A stretch of 43,978 nt of DNA from positions 1 to 43,978 of the forward strand of contig JAGDVY010000040.1 of the NCBI GenBank assembly GCA_023255875.1, given 5' to 3'. The number at the start of each line of letters is the position of its first letter. Position 1 is the first letter of the stretch. Both the position numbers and the translations under genes were made by a program. The DNA comes from Hydrogenobacter sp. Lineage in GTDB: Bacteria; Aquificota; Aquificia; Aquificales; Aquificaceae. Positions 33,787-43,978 of this stretch are shown here, piece after piece. A model generated the notes under the pieces. It made no database searches. It was not told where the DNA came from and saw nothing but the letters and a program-made list of their open reading frames with translations.

Positions 33787-35423
33787 CAGTCTTTAAGCTT
33801 CTCTTTGAGTCTCTGCTCCTGCCCAGGCTCTCCCCTTTTGCCCGCTTTTAGGAGTTCTAAAGCCTTTTCGTAGTATTTTCTGGCTTCTTCCTTCCTTCCA
33901 AGCTTTACAAGCACATCGCCTATGTGTTCGTTAATGACTGGATCTTCTTTTTCCTTTTCGTAGGCTTTTTTTAGCCACTCGTAAGCGGTTTGATAGTTTC
34001 CTTCGTAATAAAGAGCCCACGCATAACTGTCCATGTAAGCAGGGTTTTCTTTATCTTTTGATAAAGCTTCAGATATTAGTTTTTTTGCTTCTTCTACACG
34101 TGCGGGACCATACCAAAGAAGAAGAGAGTATCCCAAATGATTCAAAAGATCTGGATCGCCTGGGTTTAACTCAAGGGCTTTTTTTAGATCCTCTTCTGCG
34201 CTTACTATCTGTCCCAACTTGTCGTGCACTATGGCTCTTAAGAAGTATCCCCTGTAATCCTTGGGATTTATGTCTATTGCAAAGTTTATATACTTGAGAG
34301 CCTCTTGTGGCTTTTCTTCTTCGCTTAAAAGGCTTCCCATAAGAAGGTTAAGCTGATAGCTTCTTGGCTCTAAAGAAAGTCCTTTTTGGAGTATCTGCTT
34401 TGCTTTTTGGTACTCCTTGCTATCTATATATATGCCTGCCAGTCTTTCTATAACTTTTGTGTTGGCAGGGTCTTTTCTGTATAAATCTTCGTATATTCTG
34501 CGCGCGCTGTCTGTTTTCTTTTGTGTCTCTAAAAGCAAGCCATAAGTGTAGGCTATATCAGGACGATCAGGGTACTTGGAGTAGAGCTGGCTGAGAATTT
34601 TTTCCGCTTGATCTTGTTTTCCATTTCTCATGAGCACTAAGGCGTACTGATAGATGTAGTTTTCTTCTGGATAGAGCTGTGCGAGTTTTTCGTATATTCC
34701 CTGAGCTTCTTCAAGCCTGTTGGTGAGCACATACAGATTGGCGAGCCTTTCAAGAGCGGTTTTGTTGTTAGGTGAGACCTTAAGTACATCTTTGTAGAGT
34801 TGTTCCGCTTTGGTGTATTCTCCACCTTCTTCGTAAATTTTACCTAAGGTGATAAATCCAGCTTCAAAGGTGGCATTTATCTTGAGGGACTTTTCTAAGT
34901 ACTGTATGGCAAGCTTTTGGTTACCTTCGGATAGATATATTCTTGCAAGCATGTAATAGGGTAGTGGATTATTGGGATTTTCTTTTGCAAGCTTTTCTAT
35001 GAGGGTTTTTGCTTTTTCTCTTTCACCTCTTCTTAAGTATTCGTCCGCTAAAAAAAGCATGATCTCTTTGGAATTTGGGACCAATGTGTAGCCTTCCTCA
35101 AGTACAGATAGAGCTTTGCTTGGTTCGTTCATCAAGAGATAGACACTGTAAAGGGTTATATAAGAGTCCTGATGTTTAGGATACATTGCTTTCATTCTCT
35201 TTGCGAGTTCAAGGGCTTTCTCTTTTCTTCCTAAGATGAGTTCAAGTCTAACAGTGTCTACAAAAAGACTTGGTGTGGGCGCTCTCTCTAAGGCTCTCCT
35301 GCAATAAAACTCTGCTTTTTGTGGGTTTTCCTGCTGATAGTACCTGCAAAAAAAGTAATCTGTGTAAGGATTGTAGGCAAAGGAGGGTAAAGACAAGAAA
35401 ACTAACAAAAATAGGTATTTCAT
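33786..35423 (-). CDS. Exported TPR-repeat protein
   Basis: The 545 residues begin with a signal peptide (MKYLFLLVFLSLPSFA). About a dozen tetratricopeptide repeats follow, recognisable from recurring A-Y-A/P spacing such as LAKENPNNPLPYYMLARIYL and LKINATFEAGFITLGKIYE. The ATG at 35423 is preceded by AGGAG; an upstream start at 35477 would lie inside the usp gene. It is a scaffold, perhaps for envelope biogenesis given the following LptF/G gene. It overlaps usp by 4 nt (ATGA). Confidence 0.88.
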   Translation of the reverse strand: MKYLFLLVFLSLPSFAYNPYTDYFFCRYYQQENPQKAEFYCRRALERAPTPSLFVDTVRLELILGRKEKALELAKRMKAMYPKHQDSYITLYSVYLLMNEPSKALSVLEEGYTLVPNSKEIMLFLADEYLRRGEREKAKTLIEKLAKENPNNPLPYYMLARIYLSEGNQKLAIQYLEKSLKINATFEAGFITLGKIYEEGGEYTKAEQLYKDVLKVSPNNKTALERLANLYVLTNRLEEAQGIYEKLAQLYPEENYIYQYALVLMRNGKQDQAEKILSQLYSKYPDRPDIAYTYGLLLETQKKTDSARRIYEDLYRKDPANTKVIERLAGIYIDSKEYQKAKQILQKGLSLEPRSYQLNLLMGSLLSEEEKPQEALKYINFAIDINPKDYRGYFLRAIVHDKLGQIVSAEEDLKKALELNPGDPDLLNHLGYSLLLWYGPARVEEAKKLISEALSKDKENPAYMDSYAWALYYEGNYQTAYEWLKKAYEKEKEDPVINEHIGDVLVKLGRKEEARKYYEKALELLKAGKRGEPGQEQRLKEKLKD

Positions 35424-36301
35424 TGAACGCTCCTGTGTATAAGTACTGGTAGTTCTGCCTTCCTTAGGAGTTCCCAAGATGTGCTACCAAGAAGTACCCT
35501 TTGAAGTGTGGAGAGTCCTCTGTTTCCCATAACTAAGAGGTCTGTGTCTTGGTTCTCTTTTAGGTATTCAAGCAGTGCTTCTGTGGGGCTCTTTCCTTGC
35601 ATAACTTTCACTTGGGCGGTAAATCCTTTTGTCTGAGCCTTTTCTTTGAGACTTTCCAAGTATTTTATCTTTTCCTCTCTGTAGCGCTCACTTATGACAT
35701 CCTTTATGTTAGCTACTACAGGTAGTTCTATTGTCTCCTCTACATGAAGTATAGTTATCTGAGGTTTAAAGGGTTCAAGGAGTTTAATTGCAAACTCAAA
35801 GGCAAGATCCGCATACTTGGAAAGGTCATGGGCTATGATCACTTTCTTGAAGTTTTCCACCTCTTTTCCTTTGAGCACAAGGAGGGGCTTCTTTGTGTAC
35901 CTTGCTACCTTCTCTGTAGTAGAACCTACGAGTATTTTCTCTATTAGGCTTTTCCTGTGGCTTGCCATCAGGATAAGATCAAAGGATTGCTCTTTTTCAA
36001 GTATAAGCTCCGCAGGGTCGCCTATGTCAACTAATGTCTCCGCAGAAAGGGGCTTCAGAAAGTCCGCAAGTCCAGAGAGCTTATCTTTCGCTTCCTCTTC
36101 TTTTTTCTTTTCAAGGTCAGAAAGAAGCTCAAGGTCTATAACGCTCATTCCAAAGCTTTCTGGATATGGAAGGTAAAAAATTGGTGATACCACATGAAAG
36201 AGAACTACTTTTGCAGAGTGAGCTTGAGCTAAGCTTTTTACCAACCTAAGGAGGGGATTGGTTATTTCTGTAAAGTCCACAGGCACTAAAAAGTTCATCA
36301 T
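35420..36301 (-). CDS. Tandem universal stress protein (UspA)
   Basis: The 293 residues consist of two UspA domains (about 1-145 and 148-293). The second keeps the ATP-binding signature MGNRGLSTLQRVLLGSTS (G-2x-G-9x-GS). The first has ASHRKSLIEKILVGSTTEK, with one Gly replaced by Ser/Arg-type residues, so it may bind nucleotide less well. Such proteins respond to starvation, heat and energy stress. The start lies 1 nt after the suhB stop. Confidence 0.9.
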   Translation of the reverse strand: MMNFLVPVDFTEITNPLLRLVKSLAQAHSAKVVLFHVVSPIFYLPYPESFGMSVIDLELLSDLEKKKEEEAKDKLSGLADFLKPLSAETLVDIGDPAELILEKEQSFDLILMASHRKSLIEKILVGSTTEKVARYTKKPLLVLKGKEVENFKKVIIAHDLSKYADLAFEFAIKLLEPFKPQITILHVEETIELPVVANIKDVISERYREEKIKYLESLKEKAQTKGFTAQVKVMQGKSPTEALLEYLKENQDTDLLVMGNRGLSTLQRVLLGSTSWELLRKAELPVLIHRSVQ

Positions 36302-36302
36302 G

Positions 36303-37091
36303 TTATAAGCCCTCTAAGTTAGATTTTACAACATCTTCTATATGCGGATAAGAGTTAGGTGTGCCTGCTATCACATCTGTTCCTTTGCTTAAGCCTTTGG
36401 TGAGGGAAACTATCCCTCCTGCCTCTTTTACTATGACTATGCCTGCACACACATCCCACGGGTTTAGTTCAAACTCTACAATACCGTCAAATATACCTTC
36501 TGCGGTGAAGCACAGGTCTACTGCTGCAGCACCGGGTCTTCTCATAGCTCCCACTTTCTCAAAGAGTTCTCTGAATATCTTCCAGTATATGTTAAGGTTT
36601 CTTTTTGCCCTTGAGGGAAAGCCGTAAGCAATATAAAAACTCTTTACCTGTACCCTTTTGCTAACCTCTATTCTATTGCGGTTCTTGTAAGCACCACCGC
36701 CTTTGTATGCCCAATAGAGGGTGTCAAAGTAAGGTAGGTATATAGCCCCAACTATGGGTTCTTTTTGGTAGGTGAGTCCCACAGATACACCAAATATGGG
36801 AAAACCAGCTATGTAATTTTTAGTACCATCAAGGGGATCTATGTACCAAACATACTCGCTGTCATCTGATCCTCCCTCTTCTTCTCCTACCACATCGTGG
36901 TCTGGGAAGTTCATCTTTATGTATTTTCTTATTCTTTCCTCGGAGGTTTTATCCACAAAACTCACCACATCTTTTTCGGACTTTTCTTGAATATCTTTTT
37001 GGGTGAGCTTCCCAAAGTGTTCTTTGAGGATAAGCCCACCTATCAGAGCGGATTCCTTTGCAACCTTTAAGAAAGATTCTATCCTATCCAT
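36303..37091 (-). CDS. suhB: Inositol monophosphatase family (SuhB-like)
   Basis: Mg-dependent phosphatase of 262 residues. Motifs are VVGEEEGGSD, the metal site WYIDPLDGTKNYIAGFPIFG and the later ELNPWDVCAGIVIVKEAGG. It may dephosphorylate myo-inositol 1-phosphate or related sugar phosphates; thermophile members can also act on fructose-1,6-bisphosphate. SuhB in E. coli also joins rRNA antitermination complexes. It abuts purN with no gap. Confidence 0.87.
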   Translation of the reverse strand: MDRIESFLKVAKESALIGGLILKEHFGKLTQKDIQEKSEKDVVSFVDKTSEERIRKYIKMNFPDHDVVGEEEGGSDDSEYVWYIDPLDGTKNYIAGFPIFGVSVGLTYQKEPIVGAIYLPYFDTLYWAYKGGGAYKNRNRIEVSKRVQVKSFYIAYGFPSRAKRNLNIYWKIFRELFEKVGAMRRPGAAAVDLCFTAEGIFDGIVEFELNPWDVCAGIVIVKEAGGIVSLTKGLSKGTDVIAGTPNSYPHIEDVVKSNLEGL

Positions 37092-37733
37092 CTAAAACAC
37101 TTCCAGCTGAGGGTTTACGGGAAGAGTCCCATACATTGCGGACTCTACCACTACATTCCTTCCATTGACCTTTACTCTCCCTTCGCATATCCACCTTACC
37201 GCCTGAGGTAGTATCCTGTGCTCGTAAGCGAGTATGCGTTCTGATAGTGTCTCCTCTGTATCATCAGGAAGCACTGGCACACAAGCCTGAACTATAACAG
37301 GACCTCTGTCCAACTCTTCTGTGACAAAGTGAACTGTACAGCCAGTTATTTTAGAACCGTACTCAAGAGCCTGTTTTTGAGCGGACTTTCCCCAAAAGGC
37401 TGGCGTGAGGGAAGGATGTATGTTTATTATTTTCATGGGAAAGGCGCTTATAAAGTGTGCGGACAGAATGCGCATAAAACCAGCCAACACTACAAGATCC
37501 ACATCCCCCAAAGCCTTTATCATTTCCTCCTCAAAAGCTTCCTGGCTTGAAAAGTCTTTTCTCTTTATCACCGCATAGGGTACATTATGCCTTTTGCACC
37601 TCTCTAAGGCATAAGCTTTTTCTCTATCTGATATGACTATGCTGATGCTACAGGGTAGTTTTCCGGATTCTATGGCATCTATGAGAGCCTGAAGGTTAGA
37701 ACCTCTACCCGAGACAAGCACCCCTAATTTCAT
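37092..37733 (-). CDS. purN: Phosphoribosylglycinamide formyltransferase
   Basis: Third step of purine synthesis: formyl transfer from 10-formyl-tetrahydrofolate to GAR. The 213 residues have [25 protein letters not shown], the catalytic Asn/His in [13 protein letters not shown] and the Asp in DRGPVIVQ. Its start overlaps the prfA end by 4 nt. Its folate cofactor links it loosely to the PTPS gene at 16344. Confidence 0.94.
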   Translation of the reverse strand: MKLGVLVSGRGSNLQALIDAIESGKLPCSISIVISDREKAYALERCKRHNVPYAVIKRKDFSSQEAFEEEMIKALGDVDLVVLAGFMRILSAHFISAFPMKIINIHPSLTPAFWGKSAQKQALEYGSKITGCTVHFVTEELDRGPVIVQACVPVLPDDTEETLSERILAYEHRILPQAVRWICEGRVKVNGRNVVVESAMYGTLPVNPQLEVF

Positions 37734-38802
37734 ACTTGAACCTTGAGCCTTTCCTCTATGTCATGTTGCATGAGAGCTTCTATTATCTCATCAAGCTTTC
37801 CTTCAAGCACTTCATTTAGTCTGTAAAGGGTAAGGTTTATCCTATGGTCTGTAACTCTACCCTGTGGAAAGTTATAAGTTCTTATTTTCTCGCTTCTCTC
37901 TCCTGTGCCTACCTGCGTTTTTCTCTCTCTGGCTATTTCCTCTTCCTTTTGTCTTTCGTAGTAATCTTTGAGCCTTGCGTAGAGTATCTTAAGAGCTTTC
38001 TGTTTGTTCTGAAACTGGGATCTTTCATCTTGACATGCCACCGTTATGCCTGTGGGTATGTGAGTTATCCGCACTGCGGTCTCTGTTGTGTTTACGTACT
38101 GCCCTCCTGCACCACTGGCTCTAAAGGTTTCTATTTTAAGGTCCTGTGGGTTTATCTCAAGCTCCGTTTCATCTACTTCAGGAAGAACCGCTACAGTTGC
38201 AGTGGATGTGTGTATCCTTCCTCCGGACTCGGTGCGAGGTATTCTTTGGACCCTGTGCACTCCACTTTCGTATTTGAGCCTTGAATAAGCACCGTGCCCC
38301 TCTACAAGCGCTATGACTTCTTTATATCCACCCAATCCCGTTTTGTTGGCACTAAGTATGGTAAATTTCCAACCTTTTTCTTCTGCGTACTTTTGGTACA
38401 TGTTAAGTAGGTCCGCTACAAAGAGAGCAGCCTCTTCGCCACCTACTCCAGCCCTTATCTCTAAGATTACATTCTTTTCGTCCCTTTCATCTTTGGGTAG
38501 CATAAGTACTTTTAGCTGTCTTTCTGTTTCCTCTGCCTCTTTTTCCAATCTCTTTAGCTCTTCTTTAGCCAGCTTTTCAAACTCTTCAGATTTGAGAAGC
38601 TCTTTTGCATCCTCTATGTCCTTTTTTATCTTTTTGTAGCGTCTGTAGGTATCTATAACCTCCTTTATGTCTTTGATCTCCTTGCTTAGCTTGGCAAACT
38701 GTGATCTATCTTGCAAAACTTCTACAGACATAAGCTTGTTTTGAAGCTCTTCGTACTTCTTCTCTAAGGCTTCTAACTTTTTTTCTAACTCTGCGGGAAG
38801 CA

Positions 38803-38803
<1 letters not shown>
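37730..38803 (-). CDS. prfA: Peptide chain release factor 1
   Basis: Reads UAA and UAG and triggers peptide release. The 357 residues show the decoding PxT motif within [14 protein letters not shown] and the catalytic GGQ in [18 protein letters not shown]. The N-terminal domain is a long coiled coil. The ATG at 38803 shares one base with the rpmE stop (TGATG); a GTG at 38806 is the other option. The following purN overlaps by 4 nt. Confidence 0.97.
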
Positions 38804-41633
<2,830 letters not shown>

Positions 41634-41641
41634 ATTCTCAC

Positions 41642-43228
41642 ATGGCAAAGTTCATCTTCGTCACTGGTGGGGTGCTTTCTACCCTCGGAAAAGGTGTAAC
41701 ATCAGCATCTATAGGCTCCCTTCTTGAAGAGCTGGGATACACCATCACCTTCCAAAAACTTGACCCTTACCTAAATGTGGATCCCGGAACTATGAGTCCG
41801 TACCAGCATGGAGAGGTGTATGTGACAGAAGATGGTGCGGAAACGGATCTGGACCTTGGTCATTACGAAAGATTCACAAGCTCCCGCATGAGCAGGAAAA
41901 ACAACATAACCGCAGGAAAGGTTTACTTTAATGTTTTGGAGAGGGAGCGAAAGGGTGAATACCTTGGTGCCACTGTGCAGGTTATACCTCACATAACCGA
42001 TGAGATAAAAAACTTTATAAGGTCCATAGAGAAGGACAGCGATATAGCTATAGTGGAGGTGGGTGGCACTGTAGGAGATATAGAGAGCCTTCCCTTCTTA
42101 GAAGCCATAAGGCAGTTGTCTTTAGAATCAAAGAGAGAGGATATATTTTTTATCCATGTCACTTACGTGCCTTACATAAAGAGTGCAGGTGAGCTAAAGA
42201 CCAAGCCTACGCAACATTCTGTAAAAGAGCTAAGAGCCATAGGCATACAGCCAGACATGATAGTCTGTAGGTCTGAGATGGATCTTCCCAAAAGCATAAA
42301 GGAAAAAATATCTCTGTTCACCAATGTGAAGGAGGAGTCCGTTATCTCTGCGCCCGATGTGGAGTACATATACGAAGTGCCAATAATACTAAAAAGACAA
42401 GGCGTAGATAGGATAATAGCGGAGCATTTTGGACTGTCTTACAAAGAGATGCCCACAAGGTGGGAGATCATAATGGAGAAGATAAGAAGCGCTCAGAGGG
42501 AGGTAAAGATAGGGGTTGTAGGTAAATACATGTCTTTGAAGGATTCCTACAAGAGCATACACGAAGCGCTCTTACATGGTGGTATAGCAAACGGTGTGAG
42601 GGTGAATATACATTGGATAAACTCAGAGGACCTAAAGGAAGAGATGCTGAAAAATTTGGACGGTATTCTTGTGCCCGGTGGGTTTGGAGAGAGGGGTACA
42701 GAGGGTAAGATAAGGGCTTTAAAATATGGCAGGGAAAAGGGTGTGCCTACCTTTGGTATATGCTTAGGTATGCAACTCATGTGTGTGGAGTTTGCAAGGA
42801 ACGTCTTGGGAATGGAAAAAGCCAACTCTACAGAGTTTGATCCAAACACACCTTACCCAGTTATAGACCTTATGGAGCATCAAAGGACTATAGATCGTCT
42901 TGGTGGAACCATGAGGCTGGGGTCTTATCCTTGCGTGCTTGTAGAGGGAAGCAAAGCAAGAAGCATATACGGTAAAGAAGTAGTTTACGAAAGACACAGG
43001 CACAGATACGAATTTAATAACGCTTACAGGGATATTTACCAAAAGGCTGGCATAGTTTTCTCGGGACTCTCTCCCGATGGAAAGCTGGTGGAAATTATTG
43101 AACTCAAAGACCACCCTTGGTATATAGGCTGTCAGTTTCATCCTGAATTCAAAAGCAAGCCCTTTGAGCCTCACCCCCTCTTTGTGTCTTTTATAAGAGC
43201 GTGTATTAATTTTTCACAAGGTCAATAA
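41642..43228 (+). CDS. pyrG: CTP synthase
   Basis: Aminates UTP to CTP using glutamine and ATP. The 528 residues contain the N-terminal amidoligase domain ([40 protein letters not shown]) and a C-terminal class I glutaminase ([10 protein letters not shown] with the catalytic Cys, then HRHRYEFN and CQFHPEF). Relatives have GGVVSSLGKG; the form here is [10 protein letters not shown]. It starts without a Shine-Dalgarno sequence, with TAAAAT 8 nt upstream. The last 23 bases overlap the convergent phosphoesterase gene. Confidence 0.97.
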   Translation: MAKFIFVTGGVLSTLGKGVTSASIGSLLEELGYTITFQKLDPYLNVDPGTMSPYQHGEVYVTEDGAETDLDLGHYERFTSSRMSRKNNITAGKVYFNVLERERKGEYLGATVQVIPHITDEIKNFIRSIEKDSDIAIVEVGGTVGDIESLPFLEAIRQLSLESKREDIFFIHVTYVPYIKSAGELKTKPTQHSVKELRAIGIQPDMIVCRSEMDLPKSIKEKISLFTNVKEESVISAPDVEYIYEVPIILKRQGVDRIIAEHFGLSYKEMPTRWEIIMEKIRSAQREVKIGVVGKYMSLKDSYKSIHEALLHGGIANGVRVNIHWINSEDLKEEMLKNLDGILVPGGFGERGTEGKIRALKYGREKGVPTFGICLGMQLMCVEFARNVLGMEKANSTEFDPNTPYPVIDLMEHQRTIDRLGGTMRLGSYPCVLVEGSKARSIYGKEVVYERHRHRYEFNNAYRDIYQKAGIVFSGLSPDGKLVEIIELKDHPWYIGCQFHPEFKSKPFEPHPLFVSFIRACINFSQGQ

Positions 43229-43978
43229 TGGCAACATCTGGTGGAGAAAAGAGCCTCATGGGAGGTCCGCCTGTGCCTACGCCCTTGCTCACAAAGATGT
43301 AAGAACTCCCTAAGCGCACAAGTCCTCTGTCTGTGATAAAGAGCCTTTTGAGGAAGATATCTCCTATAGGTTTATATACTCCTCCGTGGGTGTGTCCCGA
43401 AAGCATAAGATGAAACATTCCCACAGACATGGGATTTAGTTTTGGTTTATGTTTCAAAAGCAGTATAAACTTTCCTTTCTGTGCCTTTTGCAAAAGCTTG
43501 TACTCATCAATCTCTCCTTGGCACACATTGAAAAACCTACAGTCATCATCATCTACTCCAACCACTAAAATGGGTCCCAAGTCTCTTATCTCGCCCCTTA
43601 GCAGTGTAAAGCCTGCCCTTTTTGTAAAGTCTATTGCCTGATCAATGCCTCGGTAATACTCATGGTTTCCAAGCACAGCAAACTTTCCCAAAGGTGCGGA
43701 CATACTCGCAAGCATATTGGCAAGCCCATCTTTTCTTCTCATATTTCCATCAACAAGATCGCCTGTAGAAACTATGATATCTGGCTTTTCCCTTTCCCAG
43801 ATTTCTCTTATGAGTTCTATCTTGTCCTTTCCCATAACAGGACCAAGGTGCACATCTGATATGTGCATTATTCTTAGCTTACTTACAGGCAGTTTATCCG
43901 TTGGTATCCTTATCCTTATGACCTCTAACCTTAGGGTCTCATAGTAGCTGTATGCGGACAGGCACAAGCTTAAAAACA
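43206..43978 (-). CDS. YkuE-like metallophosphoesterase, cut by the window edge
   Basis: Calcineurin-like phosphoesterase with the metal ligands in [32 protein letters not shown] and [13 protein letters not shown]. The YkuE/YaeI group hydrolyses phosphoesters, including UDP-2,3-diacylglucosamine-type lipids in some homologues, at the membrane. The frame is open to the right edge of the window (a hydrophobic N-terminal segment is entering), so the start lies beyond 43978. It overlaps pyrG by 23 nt. A lipid role (for instance LpxH/LpxI-like) is only a guess. Confidence 0.87.
   Translation of the reverse strand, partial: FLSLCLSAYSYYETLRLEVIRIRIPTDKLPVSKLRIMHISDVHLGPVMGKDKIELIREIWEREKPDIIVSTGDLVDGNMRRKDGLANMLASMSAPLGKFAVLGNHEYYRGIDQAIDFTKRAGFTLLRGEIRDLGPILVVGVDDDDCRFFNVCQGEIDEYKLLQKAQKGKFILLLKHKPKLNPMSVGMFHLMLSGHTHGGVYKPIGDIFLKRLFITDRGLVRLGSSYIFVSKGVGTGGPPMRLFSPPDVAIIDLVKN

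Noticed and set aside
37844-38284. 146-residue plus-strand ORF opposite prfA
   Set aside because: The prfA frame shows conserved GGQ and PxT motifs; the antisense frame has no recognisable features.

Overview
The window reads as chromosome of a thermophilic Gram-negative bacterium of the Aquificaceae, most like Hydrogenobacter or Thermocrinis. This rests on protein character (Lys/Glu/Ile-rich, AGA/AGG arginine and ATA isoleucine codons), densely overlapping genes, operons that mix unrelated functions, and diderm envelope genes (lpxB, LptF/G-type and LolCD-type transporters). The species call is inference. There is no prophage, complete insertion sequence or secondary-metabolism island. The interest lies in how ordinary genes are organised and in a few unusual proteins.

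Layout. 1-630: a one-spacer CRISPR-like array behind a good promoter, then a small SHOCT-like membrane ORF. 634-5336: tRNA-Val; tyrS (-); tRNA-Leu, dcd and a LolC/LolD-type ABC transporter (+); a GT2 glycosyltransferase (-). 5345-6709: a ParB-fold gene and a short conserved ORF diverge from a 221-bp segment bounded by perfect 18-bp inverted repeats. 6743-10731 (+): rpsO, pnp, tRNA-Thr, dut, cupin, CBM48 and a dolichol-kinase-like CTP enzyme; the end of pnp lies inside the tRNA gene. 10723-16294 (-): dksA, alaC, mtnB, two broken genes (SoxW-like thioredoxin, short TolC-like protein), then a 727-codon LplA-DUF116-CdhB-like fusion. 16344-18226 (+): a PTPS-III-like enzyme, an unknown protein and lpxB. 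18203-24286 (-): a His/Lys-rich secreted peptide, a LOG-family enzyme, sbcD, sbcC, a frameshifted small ORF and an RluD-type synthase. 24434-26312 (+): rplM, rpsI, argC. 26309-27913 (-): Roadblock, DUF4388 and a small GTPase. 28131-29290 (+): NIL protein and thiL. 29297-30395 (-): gap with tRNA-Pro directly behind it. 30442-32606 (+): a lytic transglycosylase lipoprotein and an NtrC-type regulator. 32623-41609 (-): a second secreted basic peptide, and an eight-gene overlapping operon alaS-rpmE-prfA-purN-suhB-usp-TPR-lptF/G. 41642 to the end: pyrG (+) and a metallophosphoesterase (-) cut by the window edge.

Two organisational themes recur. First, about ten genes that head transcription units lack a Shine-Dalgarno sequence and have a TATAAT-like box 6-9 nt before the start codon, suggesting leaderless mRNAs; several lie in very short divergent gaps. 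Second, tRNA genes are threaded into protein operons (tRNA-Leu/dcd, pnp/tRNA-Thr/dut, gap/tRNA-Pro), so tRNA processing should cut or shape the neighbouring mRNAs. In the clearest case a cut at the tRNA 5' end would remove the pnp stop codon.

The best candidates for undescribed biology are the pnp/tRNA overlap, the three-domain lipoate-ligase fusion, the leaderless-promoter pattern, the inverted-repeat element and the minimal CRISPR locus.
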